A stretch of 15,408 bases of DNA from Candidatus Fermentibacterota bacterium (GTDB taxonomy: Bacteria > JAFGKV01): the NCBI GenBank assembly GCA_016928395.1, contig JAFGKV010000084.1, positions 1 to 15,408 of the forward strand. Direction: 5' to 3'. The translations under genes were made by a program, and so were the position numbers. The notes under the pieces were generated by a model. The model had not been told where the DNA came from. It saw only the letters and a program-made list of their open reading frames with translations, and ran no database searches. Below are positions 6,329 through 12,269 of the stretch, piece by piece. Position 1 is the first letter of the stretch. Each line of letters begins with the position of its first letter.

Positions 6329-8106
6329 TGTTGTACCTCCCACTGGAGCGCCTGCGGCGCCGGCAGTGCCGGCATGTCGAGGAAGAGGGTCGGTGTGCGG
6401 GTCTTCGGATCCACCAGCGTGACGGCGGAGCTTCCGAAGACTTCGATGAGCGCATCCATGTAGAGCCGTGACAGCGTCACACCCCGCTCGAGTGGCTCCC
6501 TCACGCGCCTGGCCAGAAACCGCTCGGCGTCTCCCTCGGCCCGCGTAACACGTTGTGTGACATAGGCGTTGGCCTGCTCTATGGTGCGTATGGCCTCACC
6601 CCGGCGTTGGGGAATGAGCTGGTTCTGGTACCCATGGGCTTCGTTGATGCGTTGTTCTTTCTCCTGGCGAGCGGCGATCACCTGTTCGAAGGCATCGGCG
6701 ATAAAGATGGGCGGATGAATATCGCGAAAGTGGACCCCGAGAATCTCCATGCCACCAAGGAGCGAGTCAGTCTCCGCCTGCACCAGTTCCTTGATGCGGG
6801 ATTCAAGCGCCCCCCGCTCCTTGCCGACGATATCATCGAACTCGCTGCCTGCTAAGACCCGGGAGACTACGCTGTGGGCAATGCTGTCCAGCAGCTTCTC
6901 CGGTTCAGCGTGGGCCATGAGATAGTGAAAGACATCGGCGATCCGGTAGTGGAGGACGACATAGGGGAAAAAGAAGCTGTTGTCGCCAGATAGAAACGGC
7001 TGCTCGGTGCCGTGAGCCCGCGTCCACAGTAGGGCAAAGGCCCCGGGGTCAGTGACATTGCCAAGGTTTACCTGCCGGACGAGGTAGGGATCAATCTTGA
7101 CCGGCCGGTCGATAGGCCATGGCAGCTTCAGATGAAGCCCGGAATAGACCGGGCGCCCCTCGTTGAGGGGCCGCCCCAGCCGGGTGAGGATCGCCGCCTC
7201 AGAAGGCCCCACCGAGTAGACCGCGGTGGACAGGTAGATGAGGATCGCCAGGCCGATTAGGTGGAAGCGAAGAGCCGTCGCACGACGATGTCCTGAGTGC
7301 AATCGGTCAACGATCCGCCAGCCGCTGACCGATTCCAGCCATCGGGCGGCCTGGACAAGCTTCTCCCGTCGCAGTGACGAAAACACGATCTGAGCGAGGC
7401 GCATGTGGGCTATGGCATGGGTGTCGCCCCGTACCCGGGCCGTGGCGGTGGCCACCAGCGTCTCAACTCCGAAGGACAGCACGAACAGCGATATCAGAAC
7501 CGCCACCGGCCGATCAACGTCGATGCCCAAGGAGTAGAGGATCAAGGCGGCCCCGGTCATCACCGCCCCGATCATGTCGGCCTTGGAGTGCATGCCGTCA
7601 GAGATTAGCCCCACCGATCCTTCACGGGCTCCGACCGATGTCTCGAATCGATAGACGAAGTAAGAACCGACCGCGAAAAGAAAGAAGATGATGCCCGATA
7701 GCATGGGGCGCGAAATGCCCGCCTTGGGAAGCACGGCGATCTTTTGCATGACCCCAAAAGCCACGATGACCAGCAGGATGCCGATACCGAAGGCGACAAA
7801 GTGCTCAAGGCTCGTGCGCCGGAGGAACGCCTTCAGGGCGCTCGGCGTTCTCTCAAGGCTCGCCTCGGCCGTCTCCGAGTCTACCGCAGGGGGTGCAGAG
7901 GCTGGTTCCTGCCCAGAGCCGCCTGTCGAGGAGGGCCTTGTTACCGACAAGAGAACCAAGAGCGAGGTGCCCACATCGGATACCGAATGCCACGCCTCCG
8001 CCAGAATCGCCAGGCTGCCGGTCATGGCATACACAAGGAACTTGAGCAGCGAGAGCAGGAGATTGAGCCCGGTTGAGAGGATGCCGGCCTTTGTTTTTAT
8101 ATCCAT
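6325..8106 (-). CDS. Fusion: cation diffusion facilitator membrane domain + HflK-like SPFH domain
   Basis: The product is 593 aa in two parts. Residues 1-215 form a six-helix CDF transporter core: helices near 10-29, 31-54, 101-121, 136-153, 165-191 and 197-214. It keeps the paired metal ligands H40-S-V-S-D44 in helix 2 and H173-S-K-A-D177 in helix 5, as in zinc/iron efflux transporters. A Ser/Pro/Glu-rich insert (about 56-95) separates helices 2 and 3. The usual CDF cytoplasmic C-terminal domain is replaced by a linker, a seventh helix (about 282-297) and an HflK-like SPFH domain (P-S-E-A-A-I-L-T-R-L-G at 301-311, L-P-W-P-I-D at 328-333, S-G-D-N-S at 373-377, E-G-D-A-E-R-F at 524-530). An even helix count before helix 7 puts the SPFH part outside the cytoplasm, as in HflK. 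It leads the operon; GGGAG lies 8 bases before the ATG. Metal transport and cage formation together are inferred. Confidence 0.88.
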   Translation of the reverse strand: MDIKTKAGILSTGLNLLLSLLKFLVYAMTGSLAILAEAWHSVSDVGTSLLVLLSVTRPSSTGGSGQEPASAPPAVDSETAEASLERTPSALKAFLRRTSLEHFVAFGIGILLVIVAFGVMQKIAVLPKAGISRPMLSGIIFFLFAVGSYFVYRFETSVGAREGSVGLISDGMHSKADMIGAVMTGAALILYSLGIDVDRPVAVLISLFVLSFGVETLVATATARVRGDTHAIAHMRLAQIVFSSLRREKLVQAARWLESVSGWRIVDRLHSGHRRATALRFHLIGLAILIYLSTAVYSVGPSEAAILTRLGRPLNEGRPVYSGLHLKLPWPIDRPVKIDPYLVRQVNLGNVTDPGAFALLWTRAHGTEQPFLSGDNSFFFPYVVLHYRIADVFHYLMAHAEPEKLLDSIAHSVVSRVLAGSEFDDIVGKERGALESRIKELVQAETDSLLGGMEILGVHFRDIHPPIFIADAFEQVIAARQEKEQRINEAHGYQNQLIPQRRGEAIRTIEQANAYVTQRVTRAEGDAERFLARRVREPLERGVTLSRLYMDALIEVFGSSAVTLVDPKTRTPTLFLDMPALPAPQALQWEVQQ

Positions 8107-8245
8107 ACCATGTTCTCCCTACGCATGCAGGGGCCCCGGACGGCCCGGACTACACACGGTGTGACTCCCAGGGCTGCTGCCCGAAGTCAAAGCTCAGAGC
8201 AACGAACCTCAGGAGCCCCGCCCGCGTGCGCCGCGGATCGATTCC

Positions 8246-8274
8246 CATCTACAAGGATCACCGACCCGTGTCAA
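8246..8274 (-). promoter_or_regulatory. Candidate sigma-70 promoter of the SPFH operon
   Basis: On the minus strand a perfect TTGACA (8274-8269) is followed, after exactly 17 bp, by TAGATG (8251-8246), matching 3 of 6 bases of TATAAT including its first two. Transcription would start near 8238, giving a leader of about 130 nt before the CDF-SPFH start at 8106. It is the best housekeeping-type promoter seen in this gap, but it is called by eye. Confidence 0.42.
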
Positions 8275-8337
8275 CCCAGCATCACCTCTCGGTGGTGTCT
8301 CCCCACTAGGGGTACCCGATCTTCGTGGCGTGGCCTC

Positions 8338-8676
8338 TCAGTGATCACACAGGTTGTCGCCCGTCTGGAGCGTGCCGTCGAGGTAGGCGGCGACCACGCG
8401 TTCGGGCGTCTCACAGGGCGCGCCGACCACCACCTCGATGCCCTGCTGGGTGAACAGGCCCTGGGCCCGGCCACCCATGCCGCCGGCGATGATCATCGTG
8501 GCGCCGCGCTCGGCAAGCCAGCGGGGCAGGAGGCCGGGTTGATGGGGAGGTGCGGGGAGGGCCTCCTGCTTCGTGACGGTCTTGGTGGCCGTGTCTACAT
8601 CAACCAGCGCGAACTGTTGGCAGTGGCCAAAGTGGGCGCATAGTCTACCTTCGGCGACGGGGATGGCGATACGCAT
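8338..8676 (-). CDS. NifX/NifB-like (dinitrogenase FeMo-cofactor family) protein
   Basis: The product is 112 aa and is a single NifX-type domain: M-R-I-A-I-P-V-A at the start, C-A-H-F-G-H-C-Q-Q-F (13-22), G-A-T-M-I-I-A-G-G-M-G-G-R-A (58-71), and a C-terminal D-G-T-L-Q-T-G-D-N-L-C-D-H. This is the small stand-alone family (MTH1175-like) that binds Fe-S or Mo/Cu-S clusters and occurs in ORP-type loci of anaerobes, unlinked to nitrogen fixation. GGAG precedes the ATG at 8676 by 7 bases. It follows the IscU-Mrp gene by 40 bp and closes the cluster, so the Mrp-like protein may deliver a cluster to it; that is inference. No nif structural genes are in the window. Confidence 0.88.
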   Translation of the reverse strand: MRIAIPVAEGRLCAHFGHCQQFALVDVDTATKTVTKQEALPAPPHQPGLLPRWLAERGATMIIAGGMGGRAQGLFTQQGIEVVVGAPCETPERVVAAYLDGTLQTGDNLCDH

Positions 8677-8716
8677 GAACGAGCTCCTTTTCAGTGAAGT
8701 ACATGACAGACCATAC

Positions 8717-10000
8717 TCAGGTCGAGAGACGGCGGCCGATCTCATCCACGATGTGCTGCATGATCGACGCAGATGCCGAATCATGCGCTTCAATGATCGG
8801 TATGCCACTGTCGGCCAGTTCGGCGACCCGGGGGTCGATGGGGATGGAACCCAAGAAGGGGATTTGCATGTCTTTGGCGATTCGCTGCCCCGCGCCCTCC
8901 TGCAAAATGGAGGTGATCGTTCCGCAGTGGGGGCAGGCGAATGACCCCATGTTCTCCACAATCCCAAGTATTGGGGCGCCCAGTTTCCTGCAGAAGGTAA
9001 CGGACTTCCTGACGTCGATCTCGGCAACCCTCTGGGGCGTGGTCACGATGACGGCGCCGTCGACTGTGCCCAGTAGCTGGAAGACCGACAAAGGCTCGTC
9101 GCCGGTGCCGGGAGGGGAATCGATGATCAGGAAATCCAGATCTCCCCAGGCAGCGTCCTTTAGAAGCTGGCGGATGACCCCCATCTTCATCGGACCCCGC
9201 CAGATCACGGCGTCATCGGCGCTTTCGAGAAAGAACCCGAGGGAGAGTACCTTCAGGCCGTCTCGGCTGACGGGCAGAAGTTCACCATTCTGCGCATACG
9301 GTTTCTCTCCCTCCAGGCCTAGCATGGTCGGTACGCTGGGGCCGTGAAAATCCACGTCGAGTAAGCCGACGCTGTTGCCGTTCTTGGCCAATCCCACGGC
9401 GAGGTTCACCGCTACGGTGCTCTTGCCCACACCGCCCTTGCCCGAGAGCACGACGATCTTGTGTCGGATCCGGCAGAGGCGTTGCTGGAGCGCTTGCCGT
9501 TGCGCGAACTCCTCGTCGCTCTCATCCGGGCGGCGAGTCTGCGCGGAGCAGCTTCGGTCGGTACAGGAGCTGCACTGGGCTCCCGCGGCGGAGGAGGGGG
9601 GGGGCTCATGTCGCTGTGCGGCAGCCTTGGCGTAGTTCTCGCAGGCGGCGCGCAGCGTAGCGGCAGCGAGGGCCGCACAGTGACCTACTTCGTCGGGCAG
9701 ACCTCCCAAAGCCTGAATGATATCACTTTGGGTAATGGAGGCTGCATCCTCCAAGCTCTTACCCTCCGCCAAGGTGGTTGCCATGCTGCCGCAGGCCAGT
9801 GACGGGGCACATCCATCCGTCGTGAACGTTGCCCGCTCAACCACATCGTCCCGCACCATGACCCACATCTCCATGGTGTCGCCGCACTCGCCGGTGATGC
9901 GTGCGTGGCCATTGGAAAGCAAGGGTTTGCCGTAGTTGCGTGGCCGTTGGGCATGTTCGATTACTGTGGCCGTGACGTGAACGACCTCGCCGTCTTCCAT
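8717..10000 (-). CDS. mrp: IscU/NifU-like scaffold domain fused to Mrp/ApbC-type Fe-S carrier ATPase
   Basis: The product is 427 aa. Residues about 10-128 form an IscU-like scaffold domain with E-C-G-D-T-M (C39, D41), D-G-C-A-P-S-L-A-C-G-S (C64, C70) and G-H-C-A-A-L (C108), i.e. the three cluster-binding cysteines and the aspartate, plus an extra Cys70. A linker carries C-S-S-C-T-D-R-S-C (143-151). From residue 180 it is a full Mrp/NBP35 P-loop ATPase: S-G-K-G-G-V-G-K-S-T (186-195, deviant Walker A), D-S-P-P-G-T-G-D-E (294-302) and the C-P-H-C cluster-bridging motif (356-359). It probably builds and hands on Fe-S clusters. ATG at 10000 is used because GGAGGG lies 4-5 bases before it; the GTG at 10018 lies upstream of this ribosome-binding site. 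The fusion joins scaffold and carrier in one chain. Confidence 0.9.
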   Translation of the reverse strand: MEDGEVVHVTATVIEHAQRPRNYGKPLLSNGHARITGECGDTMEMWVMVRDDVVERATFTTDGCAPSLACGSMATTLAEGKSLEDAASITQSDIIQALGGLPDEVGHCAALAAATLRAACENYAKAAAQRHEPPPSSAAGAQCSSCTDRSCSAQTRRPDESDEEFAQRQALQQRLCRIRHKIVVLSGKGGVGKSTVAVNLAVGLAKNGNSVGLLDVDFHGPSVPTMLGLEGEKPYAQNGELLPVSRDGLKVLSLGFFLESADDAVIWRGPMKMGVIRQLLKDAAWGDLDFLIIDSPPGTGDEPLSVFQLLGTVDGAVIVTTPQRVAEIDVRKSVTFCRKLGAPILGIVENMGSFACPHCGTITSILQEGAGQRIAKDMQIPFLGSIPIDPRVAELADSGIPIIEAHDSASASIMQHIVDEIGRRLST

Positions 10001-10207
10001 CCATCCCTCCTCGTGCACTCAGCACACAGGTTCACAAGAACATCGGTATTCGACCGCGCCGCGTCATCCCGGGCGGTTGGATTGCTCGCTCGATAGGGCC
10101 GGGGAATCTTGGGCCTTTTCGTTTTCTTCGCCACCCCTAAGGCGCCTCAGGAGCGCACACAGGGAGTCGGCCGATCGAGCCGCGACACGAAGGGTGACTC
10201 GCCTCAA

Positions 10208-10462
10208 TCAGTTCCCACACGGGGGCTTGTCGCACCGCTCCTGTCTGCCGCAGCAGGTTGAGCCCGTCTGTTGCAGCGAACACGCCGTGTTCCCGCGCCC
10301 GCGTTCGTCTGCTTGGCCAAAGAGGATACCTCCTCCTCCACTTATGATTCGGCGTACCTCCTTCCCACACACCGGACATACACTCAGCGGCGCATCAGTC
10401 ATGCCTTGGCGTTGTTCGAAGCGGTGCCCGCACACGGTGCACTCGTACTCATAGGTTGGCAT
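10208..10462 (-). CDS. FmdB-family zinc-ribbon protein
   Basis: The product is 84 aa. M-P-T-Y-E-Y-E-C-T-V-C-G-H-R-F-E (1-16) and C-P-V-C-G (about 29-33) form the FmdB-type zinc ribbon (two CxxC knuckles), first seen as a putative regulator beside formamidase and formylmethanofuran dehydrogenase genes. The Gly-rich middle and the Cys-rich tail (T-C-C-G-R-Q-E-R-C, then P-P-C-G-N at the end) are also common in this family. GGAGG stands 6 bases before the ATG. It lies inside the ORP-like cluster, 197 bp after the NifX-like gene and 207 bp before the IscU-Mrp gene; those gaps hold no convincing gene. A metal-binding accessory or regulator is the likely role. Confidence 0.85.
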   Translation of the reverse strand: MPTYEYECTVCGHRFEQRQGMTDAPLSVCPVCGKEVRRIISGGGGILFGQADERGRGNTACSLQQTGSTCCGRQERCDKPPCGN

Positions 10463-10659
10463 GGGCTACCTCCGTGCTATGCACAACGCAGCGGTTGAAC
10501 CCACCCGCCGGCAAAAGGATCCCGCGCGGCCCTTGTAGGCGCACCGTGACCAGGTTACGCGCATCGGCTACCGAAGCATCACGGTTCGGCGCGCGGCGCG
10601 GCAGACCCACCCGCAGATGGTGCACTTTGGCTCACCGTGTCTTGACTCGAAGCTTCCGC

Positions 10660-11019
10660 CTACCAGTGACTCTCTACATCGGCGCCCTCAGCTTCATGCA
10701 GCCTCCCCAGCTTGAGCGCCTCCAAGGCCTCGCCAACTGTCGGCAGGTCGGCATTGTAGACGACCACGCCGGCAGCCTGGAGCACACGGAAGGCTTTTGG
10801 GCCGCAGTGACCGGTAATGAGCGCATCTGCCCCGGCCTGGGCCACGAATTGTGCGGCCTGCACACCGGCGCCCTGCGCTGCCTGCAGGTTCTGGGCATTG
10901 TCCAACACGGTGAATTCGCCACTCTCCGTGTCGTAGACCAGGAACTTGGGGGCGCGGCCGAACCGGGTGTCCAACGGTGCATCCAAGGTGTCGCCAGAGG
11001 TGGTACAGGCAACTCTCAT
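10660..11019 (-). CDS. NifX/NifB-like (dinitrogenase FeMo-cofactor family) protein
   Basis: The product is 119 aa, a single NifX-like domain: M-R-V-A-C-T-T-S-G-D-T-L-D-A-P-L-D-T-R-F-G-R-A (1-23), then G-A-D-A-L-I-T-G-H-C-G-P-K-A-F-R-V-L (about 65-82) and a G-A-D-V-E-S-H-W C terminus seen in this subfamily. 'GHCGPKAF' is the loop that usually lines the cluster pocket. ATG at 11019 is preferred over an upstream in-frame start because GGAG lies 6 bases before it. It is separated from DUF5320 by 80 bp that contain a perfect 19-bp inverted repeat. It belongs to the same minus-strand series as the two other NifX-like proteins but to a different subgroup from the one ending at 8338. Confidence 0.9.
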   Translation of the reverse strand: MRVACTTSGDTLDAPLDTRFGRAPKFLVYDTESGEFTVLDNAQNLQAAQGAGVQAAQFVAQAGADALITGHCGPKAFRVLQAAGVVVYNADLPTVGEALEALKLGRLHEAEGADVESHW

Positions 11020-11043
11020 AAGTATCTCCTTGGCAGGGGAGCA

Positions 11044-11083
11044 CATGCGGCTTCCCACGGCAGATGCCGTGGGAAGCCGCATG
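11044..11083. repeat. Perfect 19-bp inverted repeat between DUF5320 and NifX-like genes
   Basis: CATGCGGCTTCCCACGGCA (11044-11062) is the exact reverse complement of 11065-11083, with only 2 bases between the arms, so a very stable hairpin forms on either strand. It lies wholly in the 80-bp gap: about 16 bp after the DUF5320 stop and 24 bp before the NifX-like start. No T-run follows in the minus-strand direction, so it is more likely an RNA stability, processing or attenuation element within the operon than a simple terminator. Confidence 0.75.
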
Positions 11084-11099
11084 CGGGGGGGCAGAAGCT

Positions 11100-11486
11100 C
11101 TACTCGTTGGCGGCCTTTGCCTCCAGCTCTTCCAGGCGCTTCCTCAAGAACTCCAGCTCCGACTGCAGCGCCTCAGCCTGGCTTCTGAGCGCCTGCTTCT
11201 CAAACTCAGGGTCCGGCATCTGAGGGGCCGGATACCCATAGGGCGCAGGATACCCGACACCCCATCCCTGGGCTGCAGGCACTCCGTACGGCAGGCGGCC
11301 CCATCCGGCGCCGAATCCTCGACCTCGACCAAATCCCCGGCCGAAGCCCCGGCCAAACCCTCTGCCGTATCCCCAGCCCATTGCTGGGTTCGCGTACCCG
11401 GGCATGGTGTTACCCGAGCAATACCCGGCGCCGCGGCCGGTCATCGGTCCTGCTCCAAACGGTCCAGTGCGATCTCCGCCTGGCAT
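11100..11486 (-). CDS. DUF5320 protein with Gly/Arg/Phe repeats and a coiled coil
   Basis: The product is 128 aa. The N terminus M-P-G-G-D-R-T-G-P-F-G-A-G-P-M-T-G-R-G-A-G-Y-C (1-23) is the DUF5320 signature, a family that repeatedly neighbours NifX-like and Mrp-like genes in anaerobes. The middle holds tandem R-G-F-G units (42-59) and a Gly/Tyr/Pro-rich stretch to about 91. The end (93-127, F-E-K-Q-A-L-R-S-Q-A-E-A...L-R-K-R-L-E-E-L-E) is a heptad-like coiled coil. A single Cys (23) is present. AAGGAGGT stands 5 bases before the ATG. It starts 19 bp after the upstream NifX/zinc-ribbon gene stops. The function is unknown; a flexible, oligomerising metal-cluster partner is inferred. Confidence 0.88.
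   Translation of the reverse strand: MPGGDRTGPFGAGPMTGRGAGYCSGNTMPGYANPAMGWGYGRGFGRGFGRGFGRGRGFGAGWGRLPYGVPAAQGWGVGYPAPYGYPAPQMPDPEFEKQALRSQAEALQSELEFLRKRLEELEAKAANE
11310..11363. repeat. Tandem repeat encoding Arg-Gly-Phe-Gly units
   Basis: Within the DUF5320 gene, residues 42-59 (R-G-F-G three times, then R-G-R-G-F-G) are encoded by near-identical 12-bp units at 11310-11363. Units of this kind can expand or contract by slippage; the protein stays in frame because 12 is a multiple of 3. Confidence 0.6.
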
Positions 11487-11505
11487 TATGCACCTCCTTC
11501 GTGAA

Positions 11506-12084
11506 CTATTCCCGTGTCAAGGGAAGCCCGCATTTCGGGCATTGGCTCTGATTGCACGGAACCCCACGTTCATGAGGCTCCCTGTGTCCGCATTGTGGGC
11601 ATACGCAGAAGCCGCCCGGGCCACCCGCGAACTGGCCGCCCATTCGGCCACGCCCACCACCCTGAAGATTGCCGCCCCGCCCATCCGCACTTTGCATGAT
11701 TCCTCCTTCCCGCCGGCCGAGACCCCGCGTGCGGCCATGGCGTCTTCCCCTGCCGCATCCCGGCATGGCATACGCCTCGGCACCCAGAGTACGGTCAAGC
11801 CAGGCCTGCACTACCTCGGCCAAAGTCCCCGTCACGAACGGGGATACATGGATGCCGTAGGCGGCCACCATGGTACGAAGGGGATACGAGATCGCTCCGC
11901 ACACCAGTTCATTCACGGCGAGTTCCGCCAGTCTGATGGCTTTGCCGGCAGGCGAATCCAACGGCAGTGTCGTCCGTATCTCGGCTACTATCCGCCCTGC
12001 GGTCGCGTCGACGACGTGGATATGGCCGGCCGTGTCGAACACCGGCGCGATGCGCTCATTCCAGACTGCAAAACCGGCTCGCAT
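11506..12084 (-). CDS. NifX/NifB-like protein with C-terminal zinc ribbon
   Basis: The product is 192 aa. Residues 1-95 are a divergent NifX-type domain (M-R-A-G-F-A-V-W-N-E-R-I-A-P-V-F-D at the start, L-V-C-G-A-I-S-Y-P-L in the middle). A Gly/Arg-rich linker (about 105-155) leads to a C-terminal zinc ribbon with C-V-C-P-Q-C-G and C-N-Q-S-Q-C-P-K-C-G. This NifX-linker-ribbon plan is typical of ORP-like loci in anaerobes. It is the first gene of the cluster. A sigma-54 promoter lies 34 bp upstream of the ATG, and AAAGGGA serves as ribosome-binding site. Cluster or metal binding is inferred from the family; there is no sign of nitrogen fixation. Confidence 0.82.
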   Translation of the reverse strand: MRAGFAVWNERIAPVFDTAGHIHVVDATAGRIVAEIRTTLPLDSPAGKAIRLAELAVNELVCGAISYPLRTMVAAYGIHVSPFVTGTLAEVVQAWLDRTLGAEAYAMPGCGRGRRHGRTRGLGRREGGIMQSADGRGGNLQGGGRGRMGGQFAGGPGGFCVCPQCGHREPHERGVPCNQSQCPKCGLPLTRE

Positions 12085-12117
12085 GGCGGTCCCTTTCTGT
12101 TGTTGTCATTCTTCTCT

Positions 12118-12133
12118 TGCACGAAGCGTGCCG
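12118..12133 (-). promoter_or_regulatory. Sigma-54 (RpoN) promoter of the ORP-like cluster
   Basis: On the minus strand CGGCACGCTTCGTGCA matches the -24/-12 consensus TGGCACG-N4-TTGCA at 10 of 12 fixed positions, with the invariant GG and GC in exact register. Transcription should start near 12107, 23 bp before the ATG at 12084. The neighbouring sigma-54 activator gene supports the call. Confidence 0.72.
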
Positions 12134-12217
12134 TCGGGGTGTCTTGTCGTTCAGTTGAGGGAATCACTTTGAGGGGCAATGGTTACAACTGGCACACAGA
12201 GAGCAAGGGTAAGCATG

Positions 12218-12260
12218 GGTAGTCGCGTATGTGCGACCTACTTGAGCCAAAGTAGTCGCA
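12218..12260. promoter_or_regulatory. Likely enhancer (upstream activator) sites for the sigma-54 regulator
   Basis: Three copies of one half-site fill 43 bp: GGTAGTCGC (12218-12226), the inverted TGCGACCTACTT (12232-12243, one base inserted) and AAGTAGTCGCA (12250-12260). The second and third form an 11-bp near-perfect palindrome with a 6-bp spacer. They lie about 111-153 bp upstream of the predicted start, where NtrC-type activators normally bind, and just after the regulator's stop codon. Confidence 0.6.
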
Positions 12261-12269
12261 TAGGAAAGA

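Noticed and set aside
9961-10134. 57-codon minus-strand frame beginning GTG with a Lys-rich start (VAKKTKRPKIPRPYRA), overlapping the start of the IscU-Mrp gene
   Set aside because: The purine-rich run touches the GTG with no spacing, the second half lies over another gene and has no protein-like pattern. It is kept only as a curiosity.
10472-10492. Weak -24/-12-like arrangement (GG...GC) on the minus strand upstream of the FmdB-type gene
   Set aside because: Only GG, GC and two other bases agree with the sigma-54 consensus, too little to call a second promoter.
8338-12084. Nitrogen-fixation cluster
   Set aside because: NifX-like domains suggest it, but no nifHDK, nifB radical-SAM domain, nifE/N or nifS is present; the small stand-alone NifX-like proteins with DUF5320 fit ORP-type loci instead.
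12190-12205. Second, plus-strand -24/-12-like match (TGGCACACAGAGAGCA)
   Set aside because: GG and GC are in register but the -12 box is GAGCA, and it would read antisense into the regulator's 3' end with no gene to express; probably chance.
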